Shown: positions 48,434-61,289, numbered from the stretch's first letter. The stretch: DNA of 64,000 nt from Apricaphanius iberus (GCA_028564705.1 JAPXFQ010001936.1:310001-374000); one strand, 5' to 3'. The notes: generated by a model from the letters alone, not told the origin. Numbers and translations: made by a program.

Positions 48434-50530
48434 GACCTGAGCCGTTCGGTCAGACAGAACGGCTGTAACAGCCCACCTCTGTTCGAGAACTCTTCCGAAT
48501 ATGTCACACACGGAGTTCCATCTTGTTTTACAAGACTGAATGAGCTGGTGTTTTGGAGGTTTAATTTGTGATTGTTTATCTTCCAGTGCCTTGCATGCAG
48601 AGGTGTTGTGGTCAAAATGCCTAACCAGGTGCCCTACTGCAACGATGACCCAATGCACGAAATGTAGTGTAGTGTATGCACAAAACAGGGAACAGAGTCC
48701 CTGTTCTGGAGAGTTTGCAGCCACAATGTTGCGTGCATTGTCATGAACACATGCAGACACTTTCCCATTAAGCCCACATGTCTCCACTGCATCGATTAGT
48801 TTAGCTGTGAGGTTCTCAGCTGTGTGTCTACTACAGTCCTCGTTGACGTAGTGGCACGTTCCTGTTATATAGCTCTCCGTTGTGAGTGCCATTCAGCAGT
48901 CAGTAGTAAGTAGGGCTGAACGATTAATTGCATTTGGAATTAAATCGCGATTTGGTAAAATGCGATTTCCTAATTGCAAAGGCTGCGATTTGACTTGATG
49001 TAAACATATCTGCTAAAGTCACGTGACTTGAAAACAATGCAGGGAGAGAAGGAAACGCGGCACTTTAACCAGTTATAAAATGACCAAAAGCTTAACAGAA
49101 TCCAACACTACACAATAGTTGGTACCAAAGAGGAACAGAACATCAGTTGTGAGAAATTATATCTGCTATGAAAACGTTGATGCTGCGCAATGCCAGGTAT
49201 TATGCAGAACCCGTCCTGGTATTGTTGCTGCCTCACGAGGTAGGCTACAGAACGAACCTTTATCAACACCTAAAAACATCACACCACCATATATGAGTGT
49301 TGTACGGCTAAACTGATCGCCACCAGTGTTTAAATTTCCAGTAAACAAACTTCGAGGCGACAGGGATCGCTGACCGAGCTGTTTGAAAGAATCGCTCCTT
49401 ACAAACATAAAAAAACGGCACACTGAAATAATTCGTGCTATAACGGGTTTTATAGCCAAAAGTATGCTTTGTTAACCATGATGAATAAGCTAGGATTCAA
49501 TCTCACAAACACATTTTAGCCACATTTTACCTGCGCTGTATAAAAAATGCCGACAGAAAGTTAAAGCCGCACCGAAAACAGCGGAGTGTTTTGCAACAAC
49601 TGACCTGAGATCAAACCGCTCTACAGAGCCATACCAGAGTCTGAAAGTGCATTAGATCGATGGAGAATTAAAAATCAGAGCTTGTTCCTTCAAGCATCCT
49701 ACTTCCTGGATAACCACACGGAGGAAAACATTGCAGCCGGAGGGAATTATTAGCTGGGATCAAAAGGAAGAAAACTTTGATTGCAGAACGACGCCGATGA
49801 CCATCGAGTGTGATGATTAAAAGTAGATAAAGTTGTTAATATTTGCCTTTGTCTTAAAATAAGTAAATAATCTTATGGAATACAATAAATTATGTATAAA
49901 AATCTGTTTATAATACACAATATTTTTAATTGCATTAATTAAAAAATGCATGACAAAAGCCCCACAAAAACAATTGCACATTAAATCGCAATCGCAATAT
50001 TGAAGAAAAAAAATCACAATTAGATTATTTTCCGAAATCGTTCAGCCCTAGTAGTAAGGGCCACAAACTATGTCGTTTCGAGTTTTGATTTAAACGATTT
50101 TTGTCGCTCCTCAAAACGGCCCTCAATTCTACGGGTAATGGTGCATCTTGATGGGATTTTGTAATTGGGCTCAATATAGCCCAGTAGCTCTTGAAAACCT
50201 TCACCAGAGACAACACTTATGGGCAAAGTGTCTTTTACTACCATTGAACAGATTCTCTACGTTATCTCCTCAGATCGCCGTGCATCGCATCTTCTCCCTG
50301 ATAACATGGAGGGCTAAGTTTGTTGCGTTTCATCACTCGATGCTTGTGGGTGTTTGCTTCGTAAATGGTACTGAATCGTACTTGTACTACTGCAGTATTT
50401 TAATACGGCGCCGCATAACTTATAGGTAACTTCATCCCCCTTTCTGTTAAAATTATCCCACACAGTGCTCCTTTCCGCTCCCTTCATTTTGCTCGCCTTG
50501 GTCAGGGGAAAAAAATGTCTGCAGGCACGT
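48434..50530 (-). pseudogene. hAT transposase relic split by a hAT MITE
   Basis: The 153-codon piece (48892-48434) has TTESYITGTCHYVNED, SACVHDNARNIVAANSP and SCKTRWNSVCDMF-like segments typical of ZBED-type hAT transposases (RNase H-like core). The frame upstream of the MITE (50216-50059) gives a PSRCTITRRIE-like segment, and 50330-50260 a BED-like region. The insertion at 48911-50050 and several frameshifts show it is dead. The CATCCCTA terminus near 50730 (inverse TAGGGATGCTCATATTGACC) may be its right end. Confidence 0.8.
48911..50050. mobile_element. Non-autonomous hAT element
   Basis: Termini TAGGGCTGAACGATT at both ends, with perfect 8-bp duplication GTAGTAAG (48903-48910, 50051-50058). 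GCGATTT/AAATCGC-rich arms. 1140 bp, no transposase ORF. Confidence 0.95.
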
Positions 50531-51017
50531 GTTACGTGTGTGGTTGCGCGTGCTGAGATGCTCCGCGAGTTAATAAATATAAGCTATAGTAAGCGATTTT
50601 ATTTTTAAACCATGCAGCAAACAAAAAAAAAAAAGCGTAATTTTTTTTTTAACCCTTTAACTGATAGTGTTAGTTGGTCAAAATGTTTACTTTCAGTTAA
50701 CGGTTAAACGGTCAATATGAGCATCCCTACTTACAACTCCTTCAGAAAGTCACAGTAGGATGAAAGCTTCTGTGGTGGATGGTCATCAGATCCCTGATGA
50801 TCTGATGAGCGATGTCAAATTATGACATTACTCAACCCCTGCCCCCTCAGAAGAGGAAGTGTAATGTTTTACTGTCAAAGGGCTAGAATTTACACCCCTG
50901 AGTGAATAGGCATGAAACACGTCACAGCGGCTGTAAAGACGTTACGGAAAGTCTGTATCGAGACCTGAGGGTTTTTGAAGAAAATGGTGCAAAACCTACA
51001 GGAAGTTGTCATTTGTA

Positions 51018-52435
51018 CAGTTGTGGCCAAAAGTTTTGAGAATAAAAAAAATATTAGTTTTCACAACGTTTGCTGCTGAACTGCTTTTAGATCTTTGTTT
51101 CGGTTGTTTCCTTGATGTACTAAATATAATTTCTGACACTTACATGACATTTATGCAAAATGTCAGTATTTGCAGTGTTGGACCTTCTTTTTCAGGACCT
51201 CTGCAATTCGACTGGACCTGCTCTCAATCAACTTCTGGGCCAAATCCTGACTGATAGCAACCCATTCTTTCATAATCACTTCTTGGAGTTTGTCAGAATT
51301 AGTGGGTTTTTGTTTGTCCACCTGTCTCTTGAGGATTGACCACAAGTTCTCAATAGGATTAAGATGTGGCGAGTTTCCAGGCCATGGACCCAAAATTTCA
51401 ACGTTTTGCTCCCTGAGCCACTTAGTTATCACTTTTGCCTCATAGCACGGTGCTCCATGGTCCTGGAAAAGGCTTTGTTCTTCCCCAAACTGTTGTTGGA
51501 TTGTTGGAAGAAGTTGCTGTTTTGGTACCATTCTTTATTCATGGCTGTGTTTTTATGCTAAATTGTAAGTGAGCCCACTCCCTTGGATGAGAAGCAACCC
51601 CACACATGAATGGTCTCAGGATGTTTTACTGTTGGCATGACACAGGACTGATGGTAGCGCTCACCTTTTCTTCTCCAGAAAAAGCCTTTTTCCAGACGCC
51701 CCAAACAATCAGAAAGATGCATCATGGGAGAATCTGACTTTGACCCAGTCTTTGCTGCCCTTCTTGAATCCAGGCCATCTTCCACAAGTCTTCGCCTCAC
51801 TGTGCCTCGCAGATGCGCTCACACCTGCCTGCTGCCATTCCTGAGCAAGCTCTGCACTGGTGGCACTCCGATGCCGCAACTGAATCCTCTTCAGGAGATG
51901 ATCTTGGCGCTTGCTGGACTTTCTTGGCCGCCCTGAAGCCGTCTAAACAAGAACTGAACCTCTTTCCTTGACGTTCTTGATAATCCTACAAATTGTTGAT
52001 TTAGGTGCAATCTTGGTAGCCACAATATCTTTGCCTGTGAAGCCATTTTTATGCAACGCAATGATGGCTGCACGCGTTTCTTAGCAGGTCACCACGGTTA
52101 ACAATGGAAGAACAATGATTTCAAGCATCACCCTCCTTTTAACATATCAAGTCTGCCATTCTAACCCAATCAGCCTGACATAATGATCTCCAGCCTTCTG
52201 CTCGCCAACATTCTCACCTGAGTTAAAAGACGATTACTTAAATAATCTCAGCAGGTCCTTTAATGAAAGCAATGAAATGCAGTGGAATTATCATGGCAAA
52301 GAAGGACTATGCAATTCATCTGATCACTCTTCATAACATTCTGGAGTATATGCAAATAGCCATTATAAAAACTTGAGCAGCAACTTTTCTAACTTCCAAT
52401 ATTTATGTAATTCTCAAAACTTTTGACCACGACTG
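51018..52435 (-). mobile_element. Tc1-like transposon family D, defective
   Basis: The ends CAGTTGTGGCCAAAAGTTTT and (inverse) CAGTCGTGGTCAAAAGTTTT lie between TA dinucleotides (51016-51017, 52436-52437). 1418 bp. It carries a minus-strand transposase pseudogene. Confidence 0.93.
51163..52073 (-). pseudogene. Tc1-family transposase pseudogene (family D)
   Basis: Pieces 52073-51891 (HTH), 51800-51558 (VWGCFSSKGVG) and 51531-51163 (catalytic end with NPIENLW and VQHCKY) are in different frames. The second catalytic Asp position reads His in FQDHGAPCY if aligned to the usual QQDGAPC. Thirty-five residues then separate it from the Glu, compatible with a DD35E-type family. Confidence 0.85.
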
Positions 52436-53424
52436 TACACGTCACATTTGAGCAAACTTCTCCTAGAGCTTTTGACTTAAAGACTATCAAAGTATAGTCT
52501 AATAGTTATCAAAGAAATTTTTTGCTGTGTCAAAGCAGGAGGGCGTGGCTAGGCCTCAAATTTAGGCTTCTTGCCATAAATGTACAAGGTGTATTAACGT
52601 TAAAATAAAATATTACAGGTCTGTGAAACTTCCTGGCTGTCACATGCAAACTCTTAAGACATTGTTTGGAACATCTACTCATGTTACTTAAGCACAATCC
52701 CCTTACAACAAGAAGTGCAATGATTTACTGTAAAAAGTATATATTTGCCTACTTTTATCTAATCAAGATGTGGCTGTGGTCGGTGGCTTAAAGCAAGTTG
52801 GGGTAGGCTCTCATCCAGTGATAAAGGCTTTCAAAAAAGAGCGTGGCTGTGGGGGCATATGAAGTTTGCAGTCAGGCCATGGAATCATGTTTGGCTAAAA
52901 TTTCCACATGCATTATCTGATCTGCCCCAATTTCAAGAACATATTTATGCACATTTATGGTGGCTGGGGCTTAAATCCTGCACAGCGCCCCCTACGAGCA
53001 TTAAAATAATCATCTATAAGCATTATATGATATAAGAATGTGAAAGTCAGTACATATATGTAGTATGTGATGACCTGCAATAAAAAATATTTTGAAACCA
53101 TGTCAAACCCTCAGAGAAAATCAGCCATTTTCGATGAAAGCTGCCATCTTGCTCTACTCAGACGGGTCACATTTGAACAAACTCCTCTTAAAGCTTATCA
53201 CTTACACACCTACAAATGAATGAACATCGTCTTTAACACCGGGGATCAAACATTGATAGAATGATTTTGCTGTGTCATAATGTGTGGGGGTGGCTAAGTC
53301 TACAGTTATGGTTTTTTGCCACGTAAGTAAAAGGTGCATTAACTTCCATATTCAAGGTCAAAGCTCTACAACACTTCATGGGTATTATCACATATCGTCA
53401 CTGGACACCATCTTCAGGTCATTA

Positions 53425-53970
53425 AAGCTTGGTTTATGCTTGCCGCATGAACATTCCGAATGGAAACGAGACGTGCGGAACCGGCCGAGACGCCTTCTTG
53501 CAGCGTTTATACTTTTTGTGGCTTGTCCCTGCTGAGAGCCAATATTCTTGACGACTTTAGGGGGCGGCGTAGGGCTCTGTGGCAAGCATACAACACTACA
53601 CCATAGTAGAAGTAGTAATCCCTGTTGTTTACAAGATGGTGATAACCGTGAGCTTAAACAAAGCAGAACTTTTATGCTGTTTACTTAGGAAAAAAGACGA
53701 AAAAAGGAGACAGTCCTCTCTTCTATTAAAACACAGTTGATCAATGATCTCTATCGGCCGAATCATAAAGATGTCTATTTACGAACCTCCGGCAATATGA
53801 GCTCTTGCCAGTCCGCCATGTTTTTCCCCGCGGGACCGTCCGCGTGGTTACAAATTTTCCTAGGTGCGCGGCGCGGAAATTTTGGGGCGGGAGGAGGCAG
53901 CGCGGAGAGGAGTGGGTGCTAAAATGACGTAATTTGAACCTTGCGGACGCGGCAAGCATACACCAAGCTT
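53425..53970. mobile_element. PIF/Harbinger-like MITE, complete (copy 2)
   Basis: The ends AAGCTTGGTTTATGCTTGCC and (inverse) AGCTTGGTGTATGCTTGCC are flanked by TTA (53422-53424, 53970-53972). About 545 bp. Matches 17232-17730. Confidence 0.82.
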
Positions 53971-54240
53971 TACTCGTGTCATTTTAGCTCCAGACCCTGA
54001 CACCAGTAGGTGCTACGTATCAGTAAGGAAGGTTGGCATTTGCCTCCTTTTACTTAAGCGACATCTGCCTGTAGACATTGAAAGAAAAGAAGATGGTATC
54101 AAGGCTTACAAAGTAGGTGTGGCTGTAGAAATATGGCGAATCCTCATGTCCCACCATGGAAATACTATTGGATCTAATGTCTATATGCATCCTCTGACCT
54201 GCCCCGAAATCAACAACATTTAAGACAACTTTTAAGGCAG

Positions 54241-56429
54241 AAATTGGAAGGCTGCCTGGAAGCTTGAAGCTGCATGGCTGTTGTATCGCTTAGACTCTTG
54301 CAATGTTTGAGCAGAACTGTGTGGTCTGGAAGACAGTCATGGCTGAACAAACGCGAACTGATAGGGCGTGGGGCCACTGAACTCCTCCGGTAAATCATGG
54401 GAGAAAGCATGATGTCTGTTCGCCCCCATCCACCAGAGGTAAAGAGAGCCTTTACAGAGCTCAGTGGCCACAGGCCATATCAGTTCAGAGGAAGACAGGA
54501 TCATTCCAGCCTCTGAGTGCTAACGCTAACAGATGCTAATGTTCAAAACACCCCCCATAACTCTCCAGCCATAGGCTATTGTAAATCCAGTCTGTTTGCT
54601 TCAACTACTTCCACGTTGTTCTGTTTAAACCACCTTGCCATTGTGGTCCTCCTTAGTGCGATATATAGTTTAAAGTTTCTCTGTTTCTCTTGGCCATGTG
54701 TGCGTTGCACACAAAATATACATTCCAGCTCGCCACAGGGCTGGGCGAGTGTGTCAGAGATGCAGGGTGTCTCTGTGAGACCATGACTGTGACATAGACA
54801 ATGGAAAAGATGTACCGCTCTCAGCCAATCACAAAATTCAAATGCAGTACCACACGATGACCATGAGCAGCAGTACTAAGACGTTTTTAGACCAAAGAAT
54901 GTAGAATTGAACAGGTTTAGACGAAAACGCCAAAAAATACCCCGAAGCTGAAATATTGTATTGGTAAAGAGCCATTTACGCAGTTTCTAAGCTAAAAAAG
55001 TTGTTTTGGGGTTTAGTTACTCTTTAAGGTAAAGTACACCCAAACGTTGGACATTTTAATGTTCTTAGGTCTACCTGCTTCTGCCATGCACCACTGCAGC
55101 CTACAGCTTATTTGACGAATTGTTCTTATTGACTGTAAAATAAAAGTTATGCAAAAACAAAAACAAAGTCATGCTACACAACAAATCAACGACAAAATTA
55201 GTTTTCAGTGCTTTTTATCATCGAATTTTATGGATTTCATTGATTCATTGTTGCGGCCCTGTCCCAATTCCTGCCTGTTTTTTCTTACCAATGAATCTCT
55301 TTCCCTCAGCAGGTTCTAATCTCTCCTTACCTGCAAAGACCCTGTGTAATCTTCCTTGCATCTGGCCTCTGGTCTTAAGTCTCCTCCCTGACTCTGGTTA
55401 TTCAATTGTAGCAATAAAGACATGGGAATATGGAAAGCAAAATTTGGAAATCAAAATATGATGAGTTGCAGTAAAATTACTCTGAAGCAATTTGAACAAT
55501 AAATTGTGCACAGAAATGAAAGAGGCTTGGGTTTATTCCTAGCATGAAGTAACTAGTACGGGATATGAAAAAAAATATTGCTCACTAGCTTAACATGATA
55601 TATTGTCAATTATGCCTGATAATTTAGCTATATTATCTGATTGCAACCGCAAAACTCAACTTACTTTCCCTTAAGGTTTTTGGCATACTTTTTTATGATT
55701 GTTGCGGCCTAAAATACCTGACGTTGCAGGAGTTTTTTGAAAACTTACAACAAATTGCAATGTCTCCATTTGCAATTTTCTTTTCTTTTTCACCCATCGC
55801 TTATCATTTTGTAACATTATTAGCAGAGTTAGAGGCTAAATTCTCACATAAACTAGAGCAAAATACAATGACTTTCAATTAGAGTTGGGTGATATATCAA
55901 AAATTTACAGTTGCCAAAATGTATGACTTTTACCATCAACATTTTGCCCATGTCGGCATCTTTGGTATTTAAGAATAATAATAAAAAGATGTGTTTTAAT
56001 TTAGCGATGCCCATGTCCCTTTAAGATGCTGACTGTAGTGCTGGATGAACTTGACAATATCTGGTCTGAGTCTATACGCTTCAATACTACATGCAAAACC
56101 AGTACAAGATGCAATTTGCTGCTTGCGTCAATGTTGTTAAAAAGAAGCAAACTTTCAGTCTTAAAACATCAAGAATGTCTACTAGAATCATAATCATTTA
56201 AATTATTTTCATAGCATTCAACTGTGTCTGGAAAAAACAACAAGATGCAGTCCATATGACATTGAAATGGGCTATTTAAGATAATGTGGATATGAATGGT
56301 CGTAATGTACATGCACTTTTTTTAATCAGAAAACTGGCTAAATGTAAATAATAAAACATCTTCACTGAGAATCTACCATCTTCCATGTATGCTATCCCTG
56401 CCAGCATTTTACACCCTGCTGTTATTTGC
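54241..56429. other. Unassigned noncoding interval
   Basis: No gene or confidently named repeat. ORFs are short and domain-free (for example 54517-54786, 55171-55461). Confidence 0.4.
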
Positions 56430-56700
56430 TAGATTGTCTCAGATGACTCTTTTCACAGCCTACACCTTGGGTAGTGTTTGGTGTGGTAGATCCGGGCCTC
56501 TATCGCTCTGGTGCACAGATCCTGCTCCTGTGCTGCCAGGATGAGTTCCTCTGTTGTGTCCTGTAGGCCTCTCTAGCCAGTGGTAGGATTTCTTGAGATC
56601 TACCACTTCGGTTATGTTCTGGCACTACATCCCATGTAGGGGCTTGTCCTCCCAGGATGGTTCCTCCTCCAGCACCTCCCCATCTTGCCACTGTCACAGG
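56430..56700 (-). pseudogene. C-terminal scrap of a LINE ORF
   Basis: One minus-strand frame gives DTTEELILAAQEQDLCTRAI and then a YHTKHYPRCRL segment. This is the run-up to a Cys/His knuckle I associate with a fish non-LTR retrotransposon polyprotein. A stop follows CRL. Confidence 0.6.
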
Positions 56701-57364
56701 CATTGGTAAAGTCTGGTGCCTTTAGTCTCTTCAAGAAAAGTATGGTTGAAGGTTTAAAGTGGATTAATTCAGCAATAGTATTGGTGTCGTAACTGAAAAA
56801 GTCGGATCGGTGCACACCGAGTTCCTAGGATTTCTCAAAGTATAATGGGAGGCGGATCGTTTAGTTATCAGGCTCCTCCCCTGTGGAACCAGCTCCCAGT
56901 TTGAGTCGGTGACACCTTAACTTTACCATGTTTATATTCTCGTTGAACTTACAAATGTCTCACCGATTTGGTGGCTTAACAATAAAATAATAATAAAAAT
57001 CTGATGATTCTGCGGATGCCGCGGCAGATTCGTTACAAAATAAGGTCCAGGTTGAGAAAGAAATCAGAATTTCCTTTTAAACGCCTGGAAAAAAAATACA
57101 GGGGACAGATGACACAGACAAGTAAAATGTGGGGGACATCTCCCACAAGTATCCCAGGTTTATTACGTCAATGTTCAGTGGAGCAGATGATCTAATGACC
57201 CACAGGATGGATTGTTTATTTAAAAATCAGGCACCACCTGACCTGACCGTCTGCCATGACAGAGCGGACCAGTTTGTCGGCCAGGCCACTGGGAAAAGAT
57301 CCTCATTCAAACTATTCTGGACCACTTTTACTCAAAAGTAAAACAGAAGCAATTATTGTGAAGT
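56701..57364. other. Mostly unassigned, with a small L2 scrap
   Basis: 56819-56905 matches the L2 ORF2 end (VPRISQSIMGGGSFSYQAPPLWN-like; compare 37715-37795). The rest has no recognised feature. Confidence 0.6.
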
Positions 57365-58480
57365 GATCGTTACAGAGTTTAAGTTCTTCAGTTTTAGTAA
57401 GATTAAACCACGAGGCTGAAGTTGGTTTGCATTTCTAACCTATGATTCAGGAAACGGCTAAAGGGCAATTACGCTAAATATTTATCTACTCTGAGGATCT
57501 GTAATCTGCTGTAGTTAAACAACAATATTCAGATATTTCATACCTGGACTAGATTATTCGACAGGACTGGAAGAACAATGAAAATCAACTCTGGGATTTG
57601 TGAAACTTTTATGTGATTCCCTGAAACTTCAGCTAAAGCAGACTGAAGGACTTTTCCTACATCTAGACCAAACTAGATCAGGCTCAGATTAAAAAATACA
57701 ATACTCAGACATTTCAAACCTAGACTAGATTTTTCTTTACTAATAGTAGAACAATTAAAAGCAACTCTGGGATTTGTGAAACTTCAATATAGATCGATTT
57801 CAGCACTTTTTGTGCATCTGGACGAGAACAAAACTACAGCTGGATTATTGAAATCTGCACTAGATTATTTATATGAATTGGAAGATATTTAAAACCTCGA
57901 TCTGATTTGTGAAAAAACAATGAAGAAACTAGGGCTGGGTATCGATTCAAATTTAAAGAATCGATTCGATTACGATTCTCAAGATTTGGATCCGATTCGA
58001 TTCAATCTTATCCAATTCAATATTGATTTCGGTCAGTGCTATTAAAAGCTTTTTTTTATTACTGTTATCTTAATTATATGCCAGAAATTCAATGACTTAA
58101 CACGGGTGAGTAACAGTTCACCATGGAAAACTGTATTAACCCTGTCAGGCACAAAACTTAAAATGGCCGTCTGGACTGTTACTTCCTATTTCAACTTTAA
58201 AAAGGGCAAACTATTCTAAAAAATAAAATAGATTTTTGAACTTGTGAATCGATTCGATTTGATTTCTATAAGAATCAATTCAGAATCGATTTTTTCGATT
58301 ATTTAAACACAGCTCTAAAAGAAACATGAGTATTTATTTTGTGCATTTAGACTGTAGAATTGGTCCAGTTCATGTAGTACAAAAGCTAGACTCTTGAAAC
58401 CTGAACTTGATTGTTTTACACAAAGTGGAGATAATTTAATATCCAGTTTTTGATTTGTGAAACCTATATTTAACATCAAA
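57365..58480 (+). repeat. Satellite-like repeats, orientation 1
   Basis: Monomers of roughly 155-175 bp share CAACTCTGGGATTTGTGAAACTT (about 57587 and 57762), CAGACATTTCAAACCTAGACTAG and TTTGTGCATCTGGAC. They are interrupted by a hAT-like element at 57930-58317. The same monomer appears reversed at 59245-59760 and 61290-61510. Confidence 0.75.
57930..58317. mobile_element. hAT-like MITE
   Basis: The ends TAGGGCTGGGTATCGATTC and (inverse) TAGAGCTGTG are inverted. The 8-bp flanks GAAGAAAC (57922-57929) and AAAGAAAC (58318-58325) match at seven positions. GATTCGATT-rich arms. Confidence 0.85.
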
Positions 58481-59244
58481 CATTTTTCCCACAATTTCTT
58501 CTTGGAGTCCCCCTTAAAAAAAGACTAAGCTACAAGAATAGATGACAAAATATGCTGGTCCCTTGGAAGCTGTTAATAAAACTAACATTTTAATATGTAA
58601 GACTTATGTTCTTAAATACGTAAAAAGATACATTTATTGTTTTGGTCTATACTGCCATACTTTTAGACTAATATTGGTTGTATGAAATACAAAAACTTTT
58701 AGTTTACCCTGCTTGTTTTGTTAAAACATTTACTTTGGGTTATTATAATGGCTTAATAAATGTTTTGAATAGATTTGGATTTATACATTTCTTCTGTATT
58801 GGATCTTGGTAATTCATAATTTCCTACATACAAAGGTGATGATCAAAAACATTTGACTTTTAACCGTTGTTGAGTTTATATTTTAATCTGCTCTTCTTGT
58901 AAATAATTTAGACCAATCCAGGAAATAAATTTAGTCATTCTAGTTTTGGAGCTAGTTCCTTTTTTCGCTGTCTTGGCAATTATTTTAAGCAAGAACGCAA
59001 GGGCTTGATGCTTGTGACAGATGAAGTGGTGTTACCAAACATGGTTAATTCAGGGCGTCTCTGTGAGTTAATGACTGTGAATGGGCATGAGGACATAGGT
59101 CGGCACAAGAGGGATTTATCAACTCATGATTGCGGAGGGGCTTGGGTATGAGTGGCCATGGCACATTTCATACATCAGACTTTTAACTGTCGGCATTCTA
59201 AATTTCATTTGTAGGATAGAATGTAGGACAGTTTCTATGAACAT
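58481..59244. other. Unassigned AT-rich interval
   Basis: No ORF or recognised repeat. Confidence 0.4.
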
Positions 59245-59760
59245 TTGATAAATGAGGGCCCAGGTTTCAAGAGTCTAGCTATTGTATTACCTGATCTGGG
59301 CCTGTTCTAGTGTGGCCTAGATACAGAAAAGAAAAACACAAAACAGAACAAATTCCATCATCGGTCTTAATTGTTTTTCTTAGTGTAGCATAGTTTAGTC
59401 TGAGTTTGAAATGTGTAGGTTGTAGGCCTATATAGTTTTTAAACTACAGCTAAAATAGTTTTGTCCAGAAAAATGTGCTAAAATCTGCCTTTATTAGGTT
59501 TCAGAAATCATAGAGTTGGTTTTAAATGTTCTGCTATTAATGCAGAATAATCTAGTCCAGGTTTGAAATGTCTTAGTTAGGCTGTGTAGTTTTTAAACCA
59601 GAGAAGATTAAAGAAGTTCAGAGTAGAGAACATTTTGGTCTAATTGCCTTTTAGCCATTTTTTTTTCCAGAATCAGAAAATAACATTCCATCGGTCTTTG
59701 AATTTACTTAAACAAAAAATAATAAAATAATTTTAGTTGAAATCAAAAGCATCAGTTTAA
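59245..59760 (-). repeat. Satellite-like repeats, orientation 2
   Basis: TAGTTTTTAAAC recurs at about 59433 and 59587 (154-bp period), with CCAGGTTTGAAATGTCT and TTTTAAATGTTCTGCTATTA blocks. This is the reverse complement of the monomers at 57365-58480. Confidence 0.75.
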
Positions 59761-59936
59761 AATCCATAGATCTATTCCTAGTTATCTTTGTTGTTGTTTT
59801 TAACCGTTTCCAGTTTCTCACACGTAACAGAAAACACAATCAGCGATAAATGAAGCAAATAAACGAGCTGTGTTTCTTCCTCCGCGGTATGAACTAGTTC
59901 CATCCAGCACCGTACAGTTAACATACCTGGAGGCTC

Positions 59937-60073
59937 TGAGCGGATGGATTCTCTCCAGTGATGAACCGAAGATCTTGTTACTGTAGACTCTGAAATATTC
60001 TGCTCACAAAAAAACCCGTCTTCTAATCAGCACAAACACAAGGAAAGCTGGAAGCTAACGCTGCTAGCGTCTT
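59937..60073 (-). promoter_or_regulatory. Candidate first exon and promoter, minus strand
   Basis: CTCTCCAGTG-rich sequence ends on the minus strand in GCCTCCAG|GTATGT (donor at 59936-59931). Upstream is a CpG-containing region (AACGCTGCTAGCGTC, ACTTCCGC, to about 60170). It is oriented toward the 19-finger gene, whose coding exon starts after an acceptor at 46344. Linking the two across a 13.6-kb intron is inference. Confidence 0.45.
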
Positions 60074-60424
60074 TGTTTACTTCCGCTAGGGGGGCGCACA
60101 CAAACAATGTCGGTGGAAACAGTTCTGTATCCTAAAGTTCCGCCTCCAGCTATTAACGCGTGTTTTCCTCCAGAGTGCACTTAAACTGGGAAGTACAAAT
60201 CTTGCCCTTCAATATATTGAGATATTACAGAGCCAACATCATGGTAATCCTGTGAAAAATCTGCTGGAGGAGAGTTGGAAGCCAGCAGGGAGGAAGAAGG
60301 AAATGGGACGTTTTGTTAGGAGAGTATTGAGTTTCCTGACGTTGGAAATATGTCCCCCAGATTAGTCTAGTGTTCCTCCATGGTTGCTCCCAGATTTAGT
60401 TATATGGAGGACCATCTCTGCCAA

Positions 60425-61185
60425 AATGGACAATAAATAAATAAATAAATGTGAATAGAAATAAATAAGTGAGGAAATACATTTGTAAATTAAAAAATAT
60501 TTAAAAATAAATACACTTGGGAATAAATAAATACAGGAATAAATAAAATGTAAAATACATTTGTAAATCTATCAATAAATAGAGAAAATCAAATATACAA
60601 ATTAACAAATAAATCAATTTAAAAATAAATATGTAAATAAATAAATATAAAAATAAATAAATATGGTAATGAATAAATGGTTCAATACAATATGAAATGA
60701 TGAATAAAGAACTGACTAAATAAATATATGTCGGAATATATGAAATAACTAGTAAAATATCCACATTAATTAATTTATTAAAACATTTATTTTCATGTGT
60801 ATTTCTTATTTACACATTGATTATTTATTTATTTATATATTTATTTATTTCCAGGTTTATTTATTGCTGTTTATTTCCAGATTCATTAAATCATTTCCAC
60901 ATTTATTTAATTCTATATGTTCACAGCTTTTTAGTTATTTTTTTTATGTACACATTTATTTATGAAAATGTTTATTTCCACATTTAATCAGTCATTTCCA
61001 CGTATGGCCATTTCCATTACTTTATTTGCACATTTGTATATATTTTTTTAAACTGACTTATTAATTTCATATTTACTTATTGATCTCTACATTTATTTAT
61101 TTATCTGTCTTCACATGTAATTATTTATCCATCTCCACATTCATGTATTTATTTTTATATTTATTTATTTAGGCAGTAAATATGT
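60425..61185. repeat. AT-rich minisatellite in two opposite halves
   Basis: 60425-60765 is (AAATAAAT)-rich and 60775-61185 is (TTTATTTA)-rich. Interspersed ATGTG/CACAT and GGAAAT/ATTTCC words indicate diverged units in inverted orientation. Confidence 0.85.
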
Positions 61186-61289
61186 AGGCATTTAATAGGT
61201 AGTCAAAGCTGCCGACATTAACTCTCTTATAAAATTAGCTTTGAGCATAGATCGTGCATTGCAGTAATAGAGAATTGCAAAGAATTGAC

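Larger units (their letters stand above)
50741..54240. repeat. Diverged repeat units, interrupted by two transposons
   Basis: CACATTTGAGCAAACTTCTC at about 52445 recurs as CACATTTGAACAAACTCCTC near 53168, with TTTGCTGTGTCA and TTNTTGCCA(T/C) blocks following each. AAGTGTAATGTTTTACTGT near 50857 recurs at 52711. CTGATCTGCCCCAA (52918) recurs as CTGACCTGCCCCGAA (54195). The units are not equally spaced. The Tc1-like element at 51018 and the MITE at 53425 are inserted. Confidence 0.6.
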
